Positions 38,719-49,046 of a stretch of DNA of 50,065 nucleotides are shown here, in pieces. Both the position numbers and the translations under genes were made by a program. The stretch comes from Prochlorococcus sp. AG-418-F08 (GTDB lineage: Bacteria; Cyanobacteriota; Cyanobacteriia; PCC-6307; Cyanobiaceae): positions 1 through 50,065 of the forward strand of contig QCLV01000009.1 of NCBI GenBank assembly GCA_003214295.1, read 5' to 3'. Each line of letters opens with the position of its first letter. The stretch's first letter is position 1. The notes beneath the pieces are model-generated. The model made no database searches, was not told the DNA's origin, and saw only the letters and a program-made list of their open reading frames with translations.

Positions 38719-41628
38719 TTAAGCGCATTTTTGTTCTTCTAAAGTCTCGCCTTGATTTACATTACAAGAACAAATTAAATTGCGATCACCATATGCATTA
38801 TTAATTCTGGAAACTGAAGACCAAAACTTAATACTTGTAGAATTTTTATAAGGAAAAGAAGCTTTTTCTTTTGAATAAGGATAATTCCAATTATTAGCAA
38901 TTAACTCTTTCAGCGTATGGGGTGCATTACTTATTACATTATTATTTTTTAATTCAATATTATTTTCTATTTCACTGATTTCGTCTCCAATCAATAGCAT
39001 AGCCTCACAAAATCTATCCAATTCAGCCAAACTTTCACTTTCAGTAGGCTCTATCATTATAGTCTCTGGCACAGGCCAACTTATAGTTGGGGCATGAAAA
39101 CTATAATCTATTAATCGTTTAGCTAAATCATTTACGCTCAATCCAGTTTTAGATTTTAAATCTCTAAAATCTAAGATACATTCATGTGCGACAAAATTAT
39201 TTTTTCCTTTATAAAGAATCTTAAATTTATGCTTTAATGAATACGCAATATAATTTGCAGATAAAATTGCATGCGCAGTTGCTTTCCTTAAACCATTAAG
39301 ACCAGACATTTTTATATACATCCAACTTATTGGAAGAATACTTGCACTCCCATGCTTGGCAGAAGATACATAATTGGAATTATTAGATAAATTATTATCC
39401 ATTAAAGAATGAGTAGGAAGAAATGGGCTTAAAGTTTCTGATGCAGCAACTGGTCCTACTCCTGGTCCACCGCCTCCATGTGGAATACAGAATGTTTTGT
39501 GTAAATTCAAATGACAAACATCAACACCATAGTTACCTGGTTTGCATAATCCAACCTGAGCGTTCAAATTTGCTCCATCTAAATAAACAAATCCTCCAAC
39601 AGAGTGAACTAAATCACATATCTTTCTGATTTGCAATTCAAAAACTCCATGAGTAGAGGGATAGGTCAACATAAGGGCTCCGATTTGGTTATCAAATTTC
39701 TTGACTTTGATCGACAAATCATGAAAATCAATATTTCCTTCGTCATCACATTCAATCGTTAAAACATCAAATCCCGCCATAACTGCGCTAGCAGGATTTG
39801 TTCCATGAGCACTTTTAGGAATTAAACATTTTTTTCTTGAAAGTTCACCTTTTGATTCAAAATAAGAATTTATTGCCAATAATCCTGCAAACTCTCCCTG
39901 AGAGCCAGCATTAGGTTGAAAAGAAACTGATTTTAAACCAACAATATCACTTATCCATTTTTCTAGGTCAGATATTAGTTTTGAATAGCCCTTAGTTTGT
40001 TCTGGTGGAGAAAAAGGATGAATAGAAGATAAATTTGCCCAAGAGACTGGATTTAACTCTGCTGCAGAATTTAACTTCATGGTACAGCTTCCTAATGGCA
40101 TCATTCCATCTACCAGAGAAAAATCTTTTTCAGCAAGTCGGAATATATATCTCATTAATTCAGTTTCACTTTTGTAATTTGTGAATATATCTTGCTGCAT
40201 CCATGCACTGGATCTCAAATCTAAACTTTCAAGATGAAATCCTTTATCAAATTTTATATGCTCTAAATTTTCTTTTTTTTCTACAAGGTTTGCTATGAAA
40301 GTAACAATATCTTTGATTTCTTTTTCATTACTAAGCTCATCTAAAGAGATCCCAAAGCCAGTTGAATTTTCAATGGTTGATCCCAAAGGCAAAATTCTTA
40401 AATTATACCCATTTTTTAAAGCTTCATTATGGATCCTCTGGGCATGCTCAGAATAAACATCAACACTATCAAATCTAATCCCATTAGGAATATCAAAACC
40501 TAAATCTGTTAAACATGATTCTAAATTTATTCTCAACTCCACTAGTCTCTTAGCAATTTGAGTTAATCCAGAGGGTCCATGATAAATAGCATAAAAAGAA
40601 GAAATTATGGCTAACAAAGATTGAGCAGTACAAATATTACTAGTGGCCTTTTCCCTTCTAATGTGTTGCTCTCTTGTTTGCAATGCAAGTCTTAGTGACT
40701 TTTCTCCTTTTTTAGAAAGAGTTTGACCAACAATTCTTCCAGGTATCAGCCTTTTATATTTTTCGCTACAGGCAAAATATGCTGCATGGGGTCCACCAAA
40801 ACCCATTGGAACACCAAACCTTTGCATACTACCCACTGCTATATCAACACCAAATTCAGAAATAGGTTTAATTAAAACTTGTGCCAGTGGATCAATAGAT
40901 GCAGTTACGATGATTCCTGATCTATGTGCTTGGGATATTAAGAATGTAGGATCAAATAATTGCCCATTTTTACCGGGTAATTGCAACAAAATTCCAAAAA
41001 CATCATCATGATCACAAAGATTACTTTGAGTAAAGCGTCTTAAGGATATTCCCAAAGGTTTTGCTCTGGTTTGTAGAACATTAAATGTATGATCAAAAAC
41101 ATTTGATTCCACTAAGTACACTTTTGAAGATTTATTTTTTCTTGCGGCAAAACTCATTGCCATAGCTTCTGCAGCAGCAGTGCCCTCATCTAATAAAGAT
41201 GCATTGGCGACAGGGAATCCTGTTAGTTCACAAACAATAGTCTGAAAATTAAATAGAGCTTCTAATCTTCCTTGTGCAATTTCTGCTTGATATGGAGTAT
41301 AAGACGTGTACCACCTAGGATTTTCGAGAACATGTCTTTGAATAACTTTAGGCATGTGATTGTCATAATAACCAAGGCCTATTAGTGATCTCAATTTGGT
41401 ATTTTTCTTTGCAATCTCTTCTAATTCATTTAAAGCCTCAATTTCTGAACAACCTTGTGGCAATATTTGTGAAGATTTATCTTTAAGCTGAATATCTTCA
41501 GGAATAACTTGATTTATAAATTGATCAATATTATTAAAACCAAGCTTGTTCAGCATAATTTTTTCATCATTATCTGCTAAACCAAGATGCCTATCTATAA
41601 ACAAATCAGACCCTAATTTGGATGTCAT
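38719..41628 (-). CDS. gcvP: Glycine dehydrogenase (decarboxylating), P protein
   Basis: A 969-residue P protein of the glycine cleavage system, which decarboxylates glycine and passes the aminomethyl group to the H protein lipoyl arm. In cyanobacteria it also handles photorespiratory glycine. The N-terminal half begins DLFIDRHLGLADNDEKIMLNKLGF; the PLP-binding lysine is in HLNLHKTFCIPHGGGGPG near residue 710. SLLDEGTAAAEAMAMSFAARKN, GSCTMKLNSAAELNPVSW and PNAGSQGEFAGLLAI are also conserved. Length fits the fused single-chain form. gcvH lies 45 bases upstream in the same transcript; gcvT is not in the window. Confidence 0.98.
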   Translation of the reverse strand: MTSKLGSDLFIDRHLGLADNDEKIMLNKLGFNNIDQFINQVIPEDIQLKDKSSQILPQGCSEIEALNELEEIAKKNTKLRSLIGLGYYDNHMPKVIQRHVLENPRWYTSYTPYQAEIAQGRLEALFNFQTIVCELTGFPVANASLLDEGTAAAEAMAMSFAARKNKSSKVYLVESNVFDHTFNVLQTRAKPLGISLRRFTQSNLCDHDDVFGILLQLPGKNGQLFDPTFLISQAHRSGIIVTASIDPLAQVLIKPISEFGVDIAVGSMQRFGVPMGFGGPHAAYFACSEKYKRLIPGRIVGQTLSKKGEKSLRLALQTREQHIRREKATSNICTAQSLLAIISSFYAIYHGPSGLTQIAKRLVELRINLESCLTDLGFDIPNGIRFDSVDVYSEHAQRIHNEALKNGYNLRILPLGSTIENSTGFGISLDELSNEKEIKDIVTFIANLVEKKENLEHIKFDKGFHLESLDLRSSAWMQQDIFTNYKSETELMRYIFRLAEKDFSLVDGMMPLGSCTMKLNSAAELNPVSWANLSSIHPFSPPEQTKGYSKLISDLEKWISDIVGLKSVSFQPNAGSQGEFAGLLAINSYFESKGELSRKKCLIPKSAHGTNPASAVMAGFDVLTIECDDEGNIDFHDLSIKVKKFDNQIGALMLTYPSTHGVFELQIRKICDLVHSVGGFVYLDGANLNAQVGLCKPGNYGVDVCHLNLHKTFCIPHGGGGPGVGPVAASETLSPFLPTHSLMDNNLSNNSNYVSSAKHGSASILPISWMYIKMSGLNGLRKATAHAILSANYIAYSLKHKFKILYKGKNNFVAHECILDFRDLKSKTGLSVNDLAKRLIDYSFHAPTISWPVPETIMIEPTESESLAELDRFCEAMLLIGDEISEIENNIELKNNNVISNAPHTLKELIANNWNYPYSKEKASFPYKNSTSIKFWSSVSRINNAYGDRNLICSCNVNQGETLEEQKCA

Positions 41629-41673
41629 ATTAAAGTATTTTTCTTTAAAATAACTCTTTTTAAAAAGTTTGCC

Positions 41674-42063
41674 TTATTTTGGTACAACCTTTGATTGATA
41701 TTCCTCAGAAGTCATCAAATCAGCAATTAGCACTTCTGACTCTGGTTTCAAAATGACTAACCAACCGTCTCCAATCGGATCATTCTGTAAAAGCTCAGGG
41801 TTCTCAATAACACTTTCATTTACAGATACTATTTCCCCTGAAAAAGGCAGATAGACTTCCTCAACGGCCTTAACTGATTCTATTGTTCCAAAAGTCTCGC
41901 CTTTCTTTAAAGTCGCCCCTTTATCAGCTAACTCGACAAAAACAATATCTCCCAATTGATCTATAGCGAATTCACTAACTCCAATTTTTAATAATCCATT
42001 TTCTTTCAAGACATATTCATGAGTATCAGCATAGTTGAGGTTGTCTGGAAACTTGTAAGACAT
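41674..42063 (-). CDS. gcvH: Glycine cleavage system H protein
   Basis: A 129-residue lipoyl carrier that shuttles the aminomethyl group between P, T and L proteins. The lipoylated residue is Lys65 in GTIESVKAVEEVYLPFSGE. The N-terminal Y-ADTHEYVLKENGLLKIGVSEFA and the GDIVFVELADKGATLKKGE turn are typical, as is DGWLVILKPES near the end. The ATG lies two bases after the stop of the upstream PLP-enzyme gene, so translation is probably coupled. Confidence 0.97.
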   Translation of the reverse strand: MSYKFPDNLNYADTHEYVLKENGLLKIGVSEFAIDQLGDIVFVELADKGATLKKGETFGTIESVKAVEEVYLPFSGEIVSVNESVIENPELLQNDPIGDGWLVILKPESEVLIADLMTSEEYQSKVVPK

Positions 42064-42065
42064 GA

Positions 42066-43358
42066 TTAAGAAGATAAAGGAAGTAGAGAATCCTTTGAAA
42101 TTAATTTTTCCTCTAATAATTCAGATAATAATCGAATTAATGCAATTTTGATGTGAGCTATGTGAGAACCACCTTGAACAAAAATATTGTAAGGATCTCT
42201 TAGAGGGGCATCAGCAGAAAATTCACTTGTACTACCTTCGATAAATGTACCTCCTGCCATTAATAATTTTGAATCATATCCATCCATTGATGATGGAACA
42301 ACATTCAAAAAAGAATCTACTGGTGAAGAATTTTGAAAAGATTGACAAACTTTTTGTACCAAATCAGGATTATTCAATCTTACTGACTGAATAAGATCAG
42401 ATCTATAAGTTGCTGGCTCTGGTAAAACTTTAAATCCCAAATTTTTAAAGACTGCTGCAACCATATCAGCACCTTTTAGTGATTCGTGAACAATTTGTGG
42501 TGCTAAAAACAAACCCTGCAAAATTAATCTTCCTAGTCCAAAATTTATTCCTGCAGAAGAACCAATACCCGGTGAGGTTAATCTAGAACATGCCATCTCA
42601 ACCAACTCTGCATCTCCTGCAACGTACCCACCAGTAGGAACGATTGTTCCTCCCAAATTTTTAATCAATGATCCAGCGATTATATTTGCCCCTTTAGAAA
42701 TTGGCTCACTGTCTTCAACAAGCTCCCCATAACAGTTATCAACAAAACATATACAGTTAGGATCAAGAGAATGAATAAGACTACAAATTTTCTCTATCTG
42801 ATGATTCGTAAGAGACTTTCTCCAACTATATCCACAACTTTTTTGTATAAATACTAATTTGCATGAATTTTCTTTAAAGGAATGAACAATTTTTTCCTCA
42901 AAAGAATCAAAATTTTCGCAGACATTTATTTGCTTATATTCAATCTCAAAATCTTTAAGTGAGCCTTTACCTCCTCCCCTTATTCCTATGACTTCTTCTA
43001 AAGTGTCATATGGTTGTCCTGTAAGAGATAACATTACATCTCCAGGTCTAAGAATTCCAAATAAGACAGAACTTATTGCATGCGTTCCACTTACAAATTG
43101 CATCCTTACAGCTGCCTTTTCAGCAAGAAACAATCTTGCAAAAACCCCATCAATTTTTTCTCTAGATATATCATTATGACCACTACCAGAAGATTGATTG
43201 AAATGACTAGTAGAAACTCTTTCTTCCTTAAAAATTGTCAAAATATTTTCTAATTTCTGGGAAACCTGATTGGACCTTTCTTGGAAAACTTTACTTAAAC
43301 TCTCTTCGACAGAAAGAACAGCGTTTTCAGCCAGTTTTAAGTTATTGTTTAGCGTCAT
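42066..43358 (-). CDS. PLP enzyme of the aluminium-resistance / methionine gamma-lyase group
   Basis: A 430-residue fold-type I PLP enzyme of the family annotated as aluminium resistance protein or methionine gamma-lyase family (YnbB-like). The N-terminus SGSGHNDISREKIDGVFARLF is a family signature, followed by AAVRMQFVSGTHAISSVLFGILRPGD, FIQKSCGYSWRKSLT, CFVDNCYGELVEDSEP with the cofactor Asp, and the PLP lysine in GSLIKNLGGTIVPTGGYVAG near 232. It probably eliminates a sulfur or other gamma/beta substituent from an amino acid, but the substrate is not established. It lies between the HTH-like gene (18 bases) and gcvH (two bases), so it is co-expressed with glycine cleavage, suggesting an amino-acid or one-carbon link. 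Confidence 0.85.
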   Translation of the reverse strand: MTLNNNLKLAENAVLSVEESLSKVFQERSNQVSQKLENILTIFKEERVSTSHFNQSSGSGHNDISREKIDGVFARLFLAEKAAVRMQFVSGTHAISSVLFGILRPGDVMLSLTGQPYDTLEEVIGIRGGGKGSLKDFEIEYKQINVCENFDSFEEKIVHSFKENSCKLVFIQKSCGYSWRKSLTNHQIEKICSLIHSLDPNCICFVDNCYGELVEDSEPISKGANIIAGSLIKNLGGTIVPTGGYVAGDAELVEMACSRLTSPGIGSSAGINFGLGRLILQGLFLAPQIVHESLKGADMVAAVFKNLGFKVLPEPATYRSDLIQSVRLNNPDLVQKVCQSFQNSSPVDSFLNVVPSSMDGYDSKLLMAGGTFIEGSTSEFSADAPLRDPYNIFVQGGSHIAHIKIALIRLLSELLEEKLISKDSLLPLSS

Positions 43359-43376
43359 TTATTGTGAAAAATCATT

Positions 43377-44075
43377 TTATTTCTCAGAAGCTAAATTTCT
43401 TAATTCTGCGAGAAAAGCATTAGGTCCCCTACCCTGAAAATAAGAAAGTTTTTTTGAAGCCTCATATAAATCAAGAAGTTCTCCATCTAATTCTTCTGCC
43501 GTATAATCTCTAATTCCTGCTATTACCTCAGCAAAACGTTCTCTACGAGCAGATTTATTGACAGCATAGGCTTCCATTACCTGAATTTTACATGATCTCC
43601 AAGCCTTATTCTGACAAAAATGTACTGAAAGAGCATCACTTAAAGCAGAAGCTTCTTCATCTTCTATGTACCAGTCAAAAGATGAAGGTAGAGATTTTAA
43701 TCCTGCAAATATCTCGAATAACTCTCCGGCTGACAATGGATTACCAGAATCATTTTTTAGGGGTAATGCAGACTCTTCCAAAGATTTCCATAACTCAGGA
43801 TAATCACTTTCAAAACGATCCCTGATTTTTTCAATACCTTGATCAAGAATCGTATTAACTTGAGCTAAAGCAAGAAAAACTTCAGGACCTGGCGAAGATA
43901 ACTTCCCATTCCTAAGATTAGAAATTTGCGAATTATGAACTTTACCTAAATCAAGAACTTCAGAGAGTAATGGCAAAACTCTGTGAGACCATCCGTTTCT
44001 CTCATGCCAGAGGTGTATCAAATGGGCCATAGCCCTTCGACCTTTAGATAATTTATCGCGATATCCGAGACTCAC
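43377..44075 (-). CDS. HTH-like protein heading the gcvHP transcript
   Basis: A 232-residue protein of a group I know only as conserved in marine picocyanobacteria. The first 75 residues include GRRAMAHLIHLWHERNGWSHRVLPLLSEVLDLGKVHNSQISNLRNGKLSSPGPEVFLALAQVN, split here as HLIHLWHERNGWSH, VHNSQISNLRNGKLSSPGPE and FLALAQVNTIL, which looks like a Cro/XRE-type helix-turn-helix with VHNSQISNLRNG as the recognition region. The rest is helical and acidic, with no recognised domain. The start is GTG; an ATG at codon 16 is the alternative. It is the first gene of the PLP enzyme-gcvH-gcvP unit and faces desC across 75 bases. A regulatory role is an inference from the HTH and position. Confidence 0.65.
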   Translation of the reverse strand: MSLGYRDKLSKGRRAMAHLIHLWHERNGWSHRVLPLLSEVLDLGKVHNSQISNLRNGKLSSPGPEVFLALAQVNTILDQGIEKIRDRFESDYPELWKSLEESALPLKNDSGNPLSAGELFEIFAGLKSLPSSFDWYIEDEEASALSDALSVHFCQNKAWRSCKIQVMEAYAVNKSARRERFAEVIAGIRDYTAEELDGELLDLYEASKKLSYFQGRGPNAFLAELRNLASEK

Positions 44076-44095
44076 AGATAATTAAACTTATCAAT

Positions 44096-44101
44096 AGTAT
44101 A
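44096..44101 (-). promoter_or_regulatory. Possible -10 box of the gcv-unit promoter
   Basis: TATACT on the minus strand lies 21 bases before the GTG start of the HTH-like gene. It sits one base from a plus-strand TATGAT facing desC, in a 75-base gap that also contains an AGTATAGTAT direct repeat. Confidence 0.3.
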
Positions 44102-44102
44102 G

Positions 44103-44108
44103 TATGAT
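44103..44108 (+). promoter_or_regulatory. Possible -10 box of the desaturase
   Basis: TATGAT on the plus strand would place transcription start about 36 bases upstream of the desaturase ATG. It is back to back with the opposite-facing TATACT. Confidence 0.3.
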
Positions 44109-44150
44109 AATATTACATATCGGTAATTTTGAAAATAGCATTTCAATATC

Positions 44151-45089
44151 ATGAATTCAGTAATTTTCCAGGAAACAGCAAAATTAAAAAAACCTGTCCC
44201 AGCTGAAAAAGTTATAGAACTCTCAGAAAAATTACTGGAACCTTCCAGCCATTCAAAAAGATATCCTCCAAGACTACATAAAACTTGGGGAACAATAGTT
44301 TTCATGGTTGCAATTCATATTCTTTCTCTTGTAGCTATTCAACCAAAATTTTGGAGTCTGCCTGCAGTTACTTCATTATTATTTTTTTACTGGGTAACTG
44401 CTTGTTTAGGAGTCACTCTTGGATATCACAGATTGTTATCACACAGATCGTTTATTGTTCCAAGATGGCTAGAAAGATTTTTTGCTACCTGTGGAGCTAT
44501 AAGTTGCCAGCATGGGCCAATAGATTGGGTAGGTTTACATAGGCATCACCACTCTTTTTCAGATACTGAAGTAGATCATCACAATAGTAAAAAGGGGTTT
44601 TGGTGGAGTCATATGGGTTGGATGTTTAAAGATGTTGAAGCACTAAAAGCTGTTCCAAAGCTAAGTGCAGATTTAATAAAGGATCCATACTATAGATTTC
44701 TAAATAAATATTTTTTATTTTTACAAATTCCTATCGGACTTTCTTTGTATGCAATAGGTCAAAAACTAGGAGTTGGTGGATGGGCTTTAGTCCTTTGGGG
44801 AATTCCATTGAGGCTTGTGGTTGTTTATCACATAACTTGGCTAGTAAACTCCGCGACCCATTGTTGGGGTAAAGCACCATTTGAAAGTGGTGATTCATCT
44901 AAAAACAATGCCTGGGTTGCTGCATTAACATTTGGAGAAGGTTGGCATAATAATCATCATGCATTTCCCAATTCTGCAAAACAAGGATTATTTAGAGGTC
45001 AGATAGATATAACATGGGAACATATTAAGATTCTTGCGAAATTTGGGCTAGCAAAAAAAGTAAAGTTACCCTCTAGGTCTTATTATTAA
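44151..45089 (+). CDS. desC: Delta-9 acyl-lipid fatty acid desaturase
   Basis: A 312-residue membrane di-iron desaturase that puts the first double bond at C9 of lipid-bound fatty acids. The three histidine boxes are complete: HRLLSH at 93-98, HRHHH at 130-134 and HNNHH at 266-270. Membrane segments lie at about 48-63, 68-90 and 180-225. The 40-residue hydrophilic N-terminus is longer than in some relatives. The electron donor would be ferredoxin in cyanobacteria. It diverges from the HTH-like gene across 75 bases and is followed 20 bases later by rplI. Together with sqdB, sqdX and the GT2 gene it adds to thylakoid lipid functions in the window. Confidence 0.94.
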   Translation: MNSVIFQETAKLKKPVPAEKVIELSEKLLEPSSHSKRYPPRLHKTWGTIVFMVAIHILSLVAIQPKFWSLPAVTSLLFFYWVTACLGVTLGYHRLLSHRSFIVPRWLERFFATCGAISCQHGPIDWVGLHRHHHSFSDTEVDHHNSKKGFWWSHMGWMFKDVEALKAVPKLSADLIKDPYYRFLNKYFLFLQIPIGLSLYAIGQKLGVGGWALVLWGIPLRLVVVYHITWLVNSATHCWGKAPFESGDSSKNNAWVAALTFGEGWHNNHHAFPNSAKQGLFRGQIDITWEHIKILAKFGLAKKVKLPSRSYY

Positions 45090-45109
45090 CTATATTGTTC
45101 AATATTTTC

Positions 45110-45565
45110 ATGGCTAAAAGAGTACAAGTCGCATTAACTGAATCAATCGCATCACTAGGTAAAGAAGGAGATCTAGTTGAAGTAGCACCCGGATACGCAA
45201 GAAATTTTTTATTACCTTATGGCAAGGCAATGAATGTAACTCCAGCAGTTCTTAAACAAATTGAAAGGAAGAAAGAAAAAGAAAAAATCGCTGCTAATAA
45301 ATTAAAGCAAGAAGCTTTAGATTTCCAAACTGCATTATCTACAATAGGTAGGTTCACTATCAAAAAACAGGTTGGGGAAGATGGTGTCCTTTTTGGAACG
45401 GTTACCAATGGGGATGTCGCTGAAGCAATAGAAGCGGCAACTAAAAAAGAAATTGATAGAAGAAACATTACTGTTCCTGATATTCATAATTTAGGTTCCT
45501 TTACTGCAAAAATAAAATTACATCCAGAAGTAAATGCAGAAGTAAATATTGAAGTAACAAGTTAA
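45110..45565 (+). CDS. rplI: 50S ribosomal protein L9
   Basis: L9 of 151 residues from the ATG at 45110. A TTG five codons upstream would add MFNIF, which has no counterpart in the family, so [40 protein letters not shown] is taken as the start. The N-terminal domain, the long connecting helix with [16 protein letters not shown] and the C-terminal domain ([17 protein letters not shown]) are all present. dnaB follows 58 bases downstream; an rplI-dnaB linkage is widespread in bacteria. Confidence 0.97.
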   Translation: MAKRVQVALTESIASLGKEGDLVEVAPGYARNFLLPYGKAMNVTPAVLKQIERKKEKEKIAANKLKQEALDFQTALSTIGRFTIKKQVGEDGVLFGTVTNGDVAEAIEAATKKEIDRRNITVPDIHNLGSFTAKIKLHPEVNAEVNIEVTS

Positions 45566-45623
45566 TCAATTTGTTGCATTATTTTGAAAAGTAGCCAGAG
45601 TATATATCTAAGCAATTATAGAT

Positions 45624-47006
45624 ATGGTTTCCGTACCTTTTCCAAATAATGGGCCAAATAAAAATTTTAAAAAGGATTTTAATAGTGAAAATACTGGATT
45701 AGTTCCTCCTCAAAACGTTCAAGCAGAGGAAGCTGTTCTTGGTGGCATACTTCTTGATCCAGACGCGATCGGAAGAATTGCAGACTTAATTAAATCTGAA
45801 GCTTTTTATATAAATGCCCATCAAGAGATTTATAGAACAGCATTAATGTTGCATACCCAGGGTAAACCAACTGATTTAACATCAATGAGTGCTTGGTTAG
45901 CAGATAATGGATCACTAGAAAAAATTGGAGGAAACAGCAAACTGGTAGAACTAGTTGAAAATGTATCCTCTACAGCTTCCATAGAACAAGTTGCTAATCT
46001 AATTAATGACAAATTCATGAGAAGGCAACTTATTAAATCTGGAAATGAAGTGGTTCAACTAGGTTTTGATCAAACTCAAGACACTAATGAAGTTCTAGAT
46101 AAAGCAGAGCAAAAAATATTTGAAATCAGTCAAGAAAAACCTTCAAAAGGTTTGACGCAAGCAGCTGAAATCCTTACAAGTACTTTCAATGAAATAGAGT
46201 CAAGATCATTAGGTACTTCAGTAGCGGGAATTCCTGTAAATTTCTACGATCTTGATGCTATGACTCAAGGTTTTCAAAGAAGTGATTTAATAATTGTTGC
46301 TGGAAGACCTTCAATGGGAAAAACTTCAATAGTTCTTAATCTGGCTAAAAATGTTGCACAATCTCAAGATTTACCTGTGTGTGTATTTAGCCTTGAAATG
46401 AGTAAAGAACAGTTGACATATAGATTACTTTCTATGGAAGTTGGAATCGAGAGTGGCAGGCTAAGAACAGGAAGATTACAGCAAGATGAATGGCCATTAC
46501 TCGGAGAAGGTATTAATTCATTAGGTCAATTACCAATATTTATAGATGACAAGCCTAACTTAAGTGTTTTGGAGATGAGATCTCTGTGCAGAAGATTAAT
46601 AGCTGAACAAAAAAAAGAACTTGGATTAATTGTGATTGATTACCTGCAGTTAATGGAAGGATCAACCCCTGATAATAGAGTGCAAGAACTTTCAAGAATA
46701 ACAAGAGGTCTTAAAAGCATGGCAAGAGAATTAAAAGTACCAGTGGTAGCTTTATCTCAGCTTAGTAGAGGGGTAGAGTCTAGAACGAATAAAAGACCAA
46801 TGTTAAGCGATCTAAGAGAATCAGGATCTATTGAACAAGACGCAGATTTAGTATTAATGATTTATAGAGATGAATACTATAATCCAGAAACTGAAGATAG
46901 AGGAATTACAGAAATCATTGTCACTAAACATAGAAATGGACCCGTAGGAACTGTTAAATTATTATTTGAACCTCAATTTACGAGATTTAGAAATTTAGCA
47001 AATTGA
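45624..47006 (+). CDS. dnaB: Replicative DNA helicase DnaB
   Basis: A 460-residue hexameric helicase that unwinds the fork ahead of polymerase III. The N-terminal domain starts at PPQNVQAEEAVLGGILLDPDAI (about 27-48) and the RecA-like domain carries Walker A AGRPSMGKTS near 227-236, CVFSLEMSKEQLTYRLL, LGLIVIDYLQLM with the Walker B Asp, and ALSQLSRGVESRTNKRPMLSDLRESGSIEQDADLVLMIYRDEYY for the later motifs. There is no intein, unlike the DnaB of several other cyanobacteria. It follows rplI and precedes mnmG by 12 bases. Confidence 0.97.
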   Translation: MVSVPFPNNGPNKNFKKDFNSENTGLVPPQNVQAEEAVLGGILLDPDAIGRIADLIKSEAFYINAHQEIYRTALMLHTQGKPTDLTSMSAWLADNGSLEKIGGNSKLVELVENVSSTASIEQVANLINDKFMRRQLIKSGNEVVQLGFDQTQDTNEVLDKAEQKIFEISQEKPSKGLTQAAEILTSTFNEIESRSLGTSVAGIPVNFYDLDAMTQGFQRSDLIIVAGRPSMGKTSIVLNLAKNVAQSQDLPVCVFSLEMSKEQLTYRLLSMEVGIESGRLRTGRLQQDEWPLLGEGINSLGQLPIFIDDKPNLSVLEMRSLCRRLIAEQKKELGLIVIDYLQLMEGSTPDNRVQELSRITRGLKSMARELKVPVVALSQLSRGVESRTNKRPMLSDLRESGSIEQDADLVLMIYRDEYYNPETEDRGITEIIVTKHRNGPVGTVKLLFEPQFTRFRNLAN

Positions 47007-47018
47007 ATCCATCCTAAA

Positions 47019-48986
47019 ATGCAAGATCATCACTCAACAAATGAATCTTTTGACATCATCGTTATCGGAGGAGGACATGCAGGATGCGAAGCAGCTATAA
47101 CAACAGCAAAATTAGGCTTTTCTACAGCCTTATTTACAATCAATTTAGATAGGATTGCCTGGCAACCTTGCAACCCTGCAGTTGGCGGACCAGCAAAAAG
47201 TCAGTTGGTACATGAAGTCGATGCATTAGGTGGAATTATTGGTAAATTAGCTGATGAGACAGCTATACAAAAAAGAATATTAAATGCAAGTAGAGGCCCA
47301 GCTGTATGGGCATTAAGAGCTCAAACAGATAAAAGAGAATACTCAAAAAAGATGATTGAAATACTGCAAAATACAGATAATTTATCTTTAAAAGAAGCAA
47401 TGATTACTGAACTGGATATTGCAAAAACTGAAGAAATTGGATTGAACTCAAAAAAAATCTTAAAAAAAAGAATAAAGGGTGTAAGGACTTTCTTTGGTAG
47501 TTATTATTCAGCAAGATCAGTTATCATCACTGCTGGTACCTTCTTAGAAGGAAGAATATGGATAGGAAATAAATCAATGTCAGCTGGTAGATCTGGCGAA
47601 CAAGCAGCAAAAGGTCTTACTCAAAATTTGCACGAAATTGGTATTAAAACAGAACGTTTAAAAACAGGAACTCCAGCAAGAGTTGATAAAAGAAGTATTT
47701 TTTTTGATGAATTAGATATTCAACCAAGTACTGCAGCAGATAAATATTTTTCGTTTGACCCAGATATAAAAAATAATATGCCCCAAGTTAGTTGTCACAT
47801 CACAAGAACAACTACCAAAACACATCAACTAATTCGAAACAATTTACATTTAACTCCCATTTACGGCGGTTTTATTGATAGTAAGGGTCCAAGATATTGT
47901 CCATCAATTGAAGATAAAATCGTTAAATTTGCTGATAAAGAATCACATCAAATTTTCTTAGAACCAGAAGGAATAAATACCCCTGAAATATATGTACAAG
48001 GATTTTCTACAGGTTTACCCGAAAATATTCAATTAGAACTTTTAAGAACCTTACCTGGATTAAGTGAATGTAAAATGTTGCGACCAGCGTATGCTGTGGA
48101 GTATGACTATATACCTGCAACACAGCTCCAAACATCACTCGAAACGAAAGAAATTGAATATTTATTTAGCGCGGGACAAATTAATGGGACTACTGGTTAT
48201 GAAGAAGCAGCAGCACAAGGATTAGTTGCAGGAGTCAATGCGACAAGAAAACTAAGCAAAAAAGATCCAATAATCTTCACTAGAGAAAGCAGTTATATAG
48301 GAACAATGATCAATGATTTAATTACCAAGGATCTTAAAGAACCATACAGAGTGCTAACTAGTAGGAGTGAATATAGGTTAACTCTTAGGGGAGATAATGC
48401 AGATAGGAGATTAACACCATTAGGTTATCAAATAGGGCTAATTAATGAGAAAAGATGGTCAGCCTATCAAGAAAAAATGAAACTTCTCGAGAAAGAGAAA
48501 TTTAGATTAAATAACACTCGTTTAAAAAATACCGATGAAATATCAAAAAAAATAGAATTAGAAACGGGATCAAAGATCAAAGGCTCAACAACTTTAAAAG
48601 AACTCTTAAAAAGACCAAACTTTCATTATTCAGATCTAATTAAATATAATTTGACTGAAAAAAATCTTGGTTCCTCAATACAGGAAGGTGTTGAAATAGA
48701 TATTAAGTACGAGGGTTACCTTAAAAGGCAAAAAAACAACATTGAACAAATAAATCGTCAAAGCTTTAAATCTCTGCCTCAAGAAATAAATTATGAAAAG
48801 ATAGATACATTATCTTTAGAAGCTAGAGAAAATTTGAATAAGATAAAGCCAAAAAATTTTGGTGATGCTTCAAAAATTCCTGGAGTAAGCAAAGCTGATT
48901 TGACTGCATTACTAGTTTGGCTAAAAATAAGAGAAATAAAAAAAGAAAAGGCAAATATTTTTGTCGAAAAAAAGTTATCATCTTAA
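47019..48986 (+). CDS. mnmG: tRNA uridine-34 carboxymethylaminomethyl enzyme MnmG
   Basis: A 655-residue FAD enzyme (GidA) that, with MnmE, modifies U34 of tRNAs reading NNA/NNG codons. The FAD-binding motif [10 protein letters not shown] lies at 17-26, followed by [68 protein letters not shown] and the late [26 protein letters not shown]. The C-terminal helical domain ends with [18 protein letters not shown]. Length is slightly above the E. coli 629. It is coupled to dnaB (12-base gap). Confidence 0.97.
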   Translation: MQDHHSTNESFDIIVIGGGHAGCEAAITTAKLGFSTALFTINLDRIAWQPCNPAVGGPAKSQLVHEVDALGGIIGKLADETAIQKRILNASRGPAVWALRAQTDKREYSKKMIEILQNTDNLSLKEAMITELDIAKTEEIGLNSKKILKKRIKGVRTFFGSYYSARSVIITAGTFLEGRIWIGNKSMSAGRSGEQAAKGLTQNLHEIGIKTERLKTGTPARVDKRSIFFDELDIQPSTAADKYFSFDPDIKNNMPQVSCHITRTTTKTHQLIRNNLHLTPIYGGFIDSKGPRYCPSIEDKIVKFADKESHQIFLEPEGINTPEIYVQGFSTGLPENIQLELLRTLPGLSECKMLRPAYAVEYDYIPATQLQTSLETKEIEYLFSAGQINGTTGYEEAAAQGLVAGVNATRKLSKKDPIIFTRESSYIGTMINDLITKDLKEPYRVLTSRSEYRLTLRGDNADRRLTPLGYQIGLINEKRWSAYQEKMKLLEKEKFRLNNTRLKNTDEISKKIELETGSKIKGSTTLKELLKRPNFHYSDLIKYNLTEKNLGSSIQEGVEIDIKYEGYLKRQKNNIEQINRQSFKSLPQEINYEKIDTLSLEARENLNKIKPKNFGDASKIPGVSKADLTALLVWLKIREIKKEKANIFVEKKLSS

Positions 48987-49046
48987 AAGGATTCTGTCTG
49001 AGCACTGAATAATAAACTTTTTAACTCACCAAAAATTTTATGGGAA

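Noticed and set aside
41629..41673. Glycine riboswitch before gcvP
   Set aside because: The 45-base gap is too short and lacks the conserved aptamer core; the 75-base gap at the head of the transcript is also too short for one.
45624..47006. Possible intein in dnaB
   Set aside because: The gene is of normal length and the Walker A and later motifs run on without interruption.
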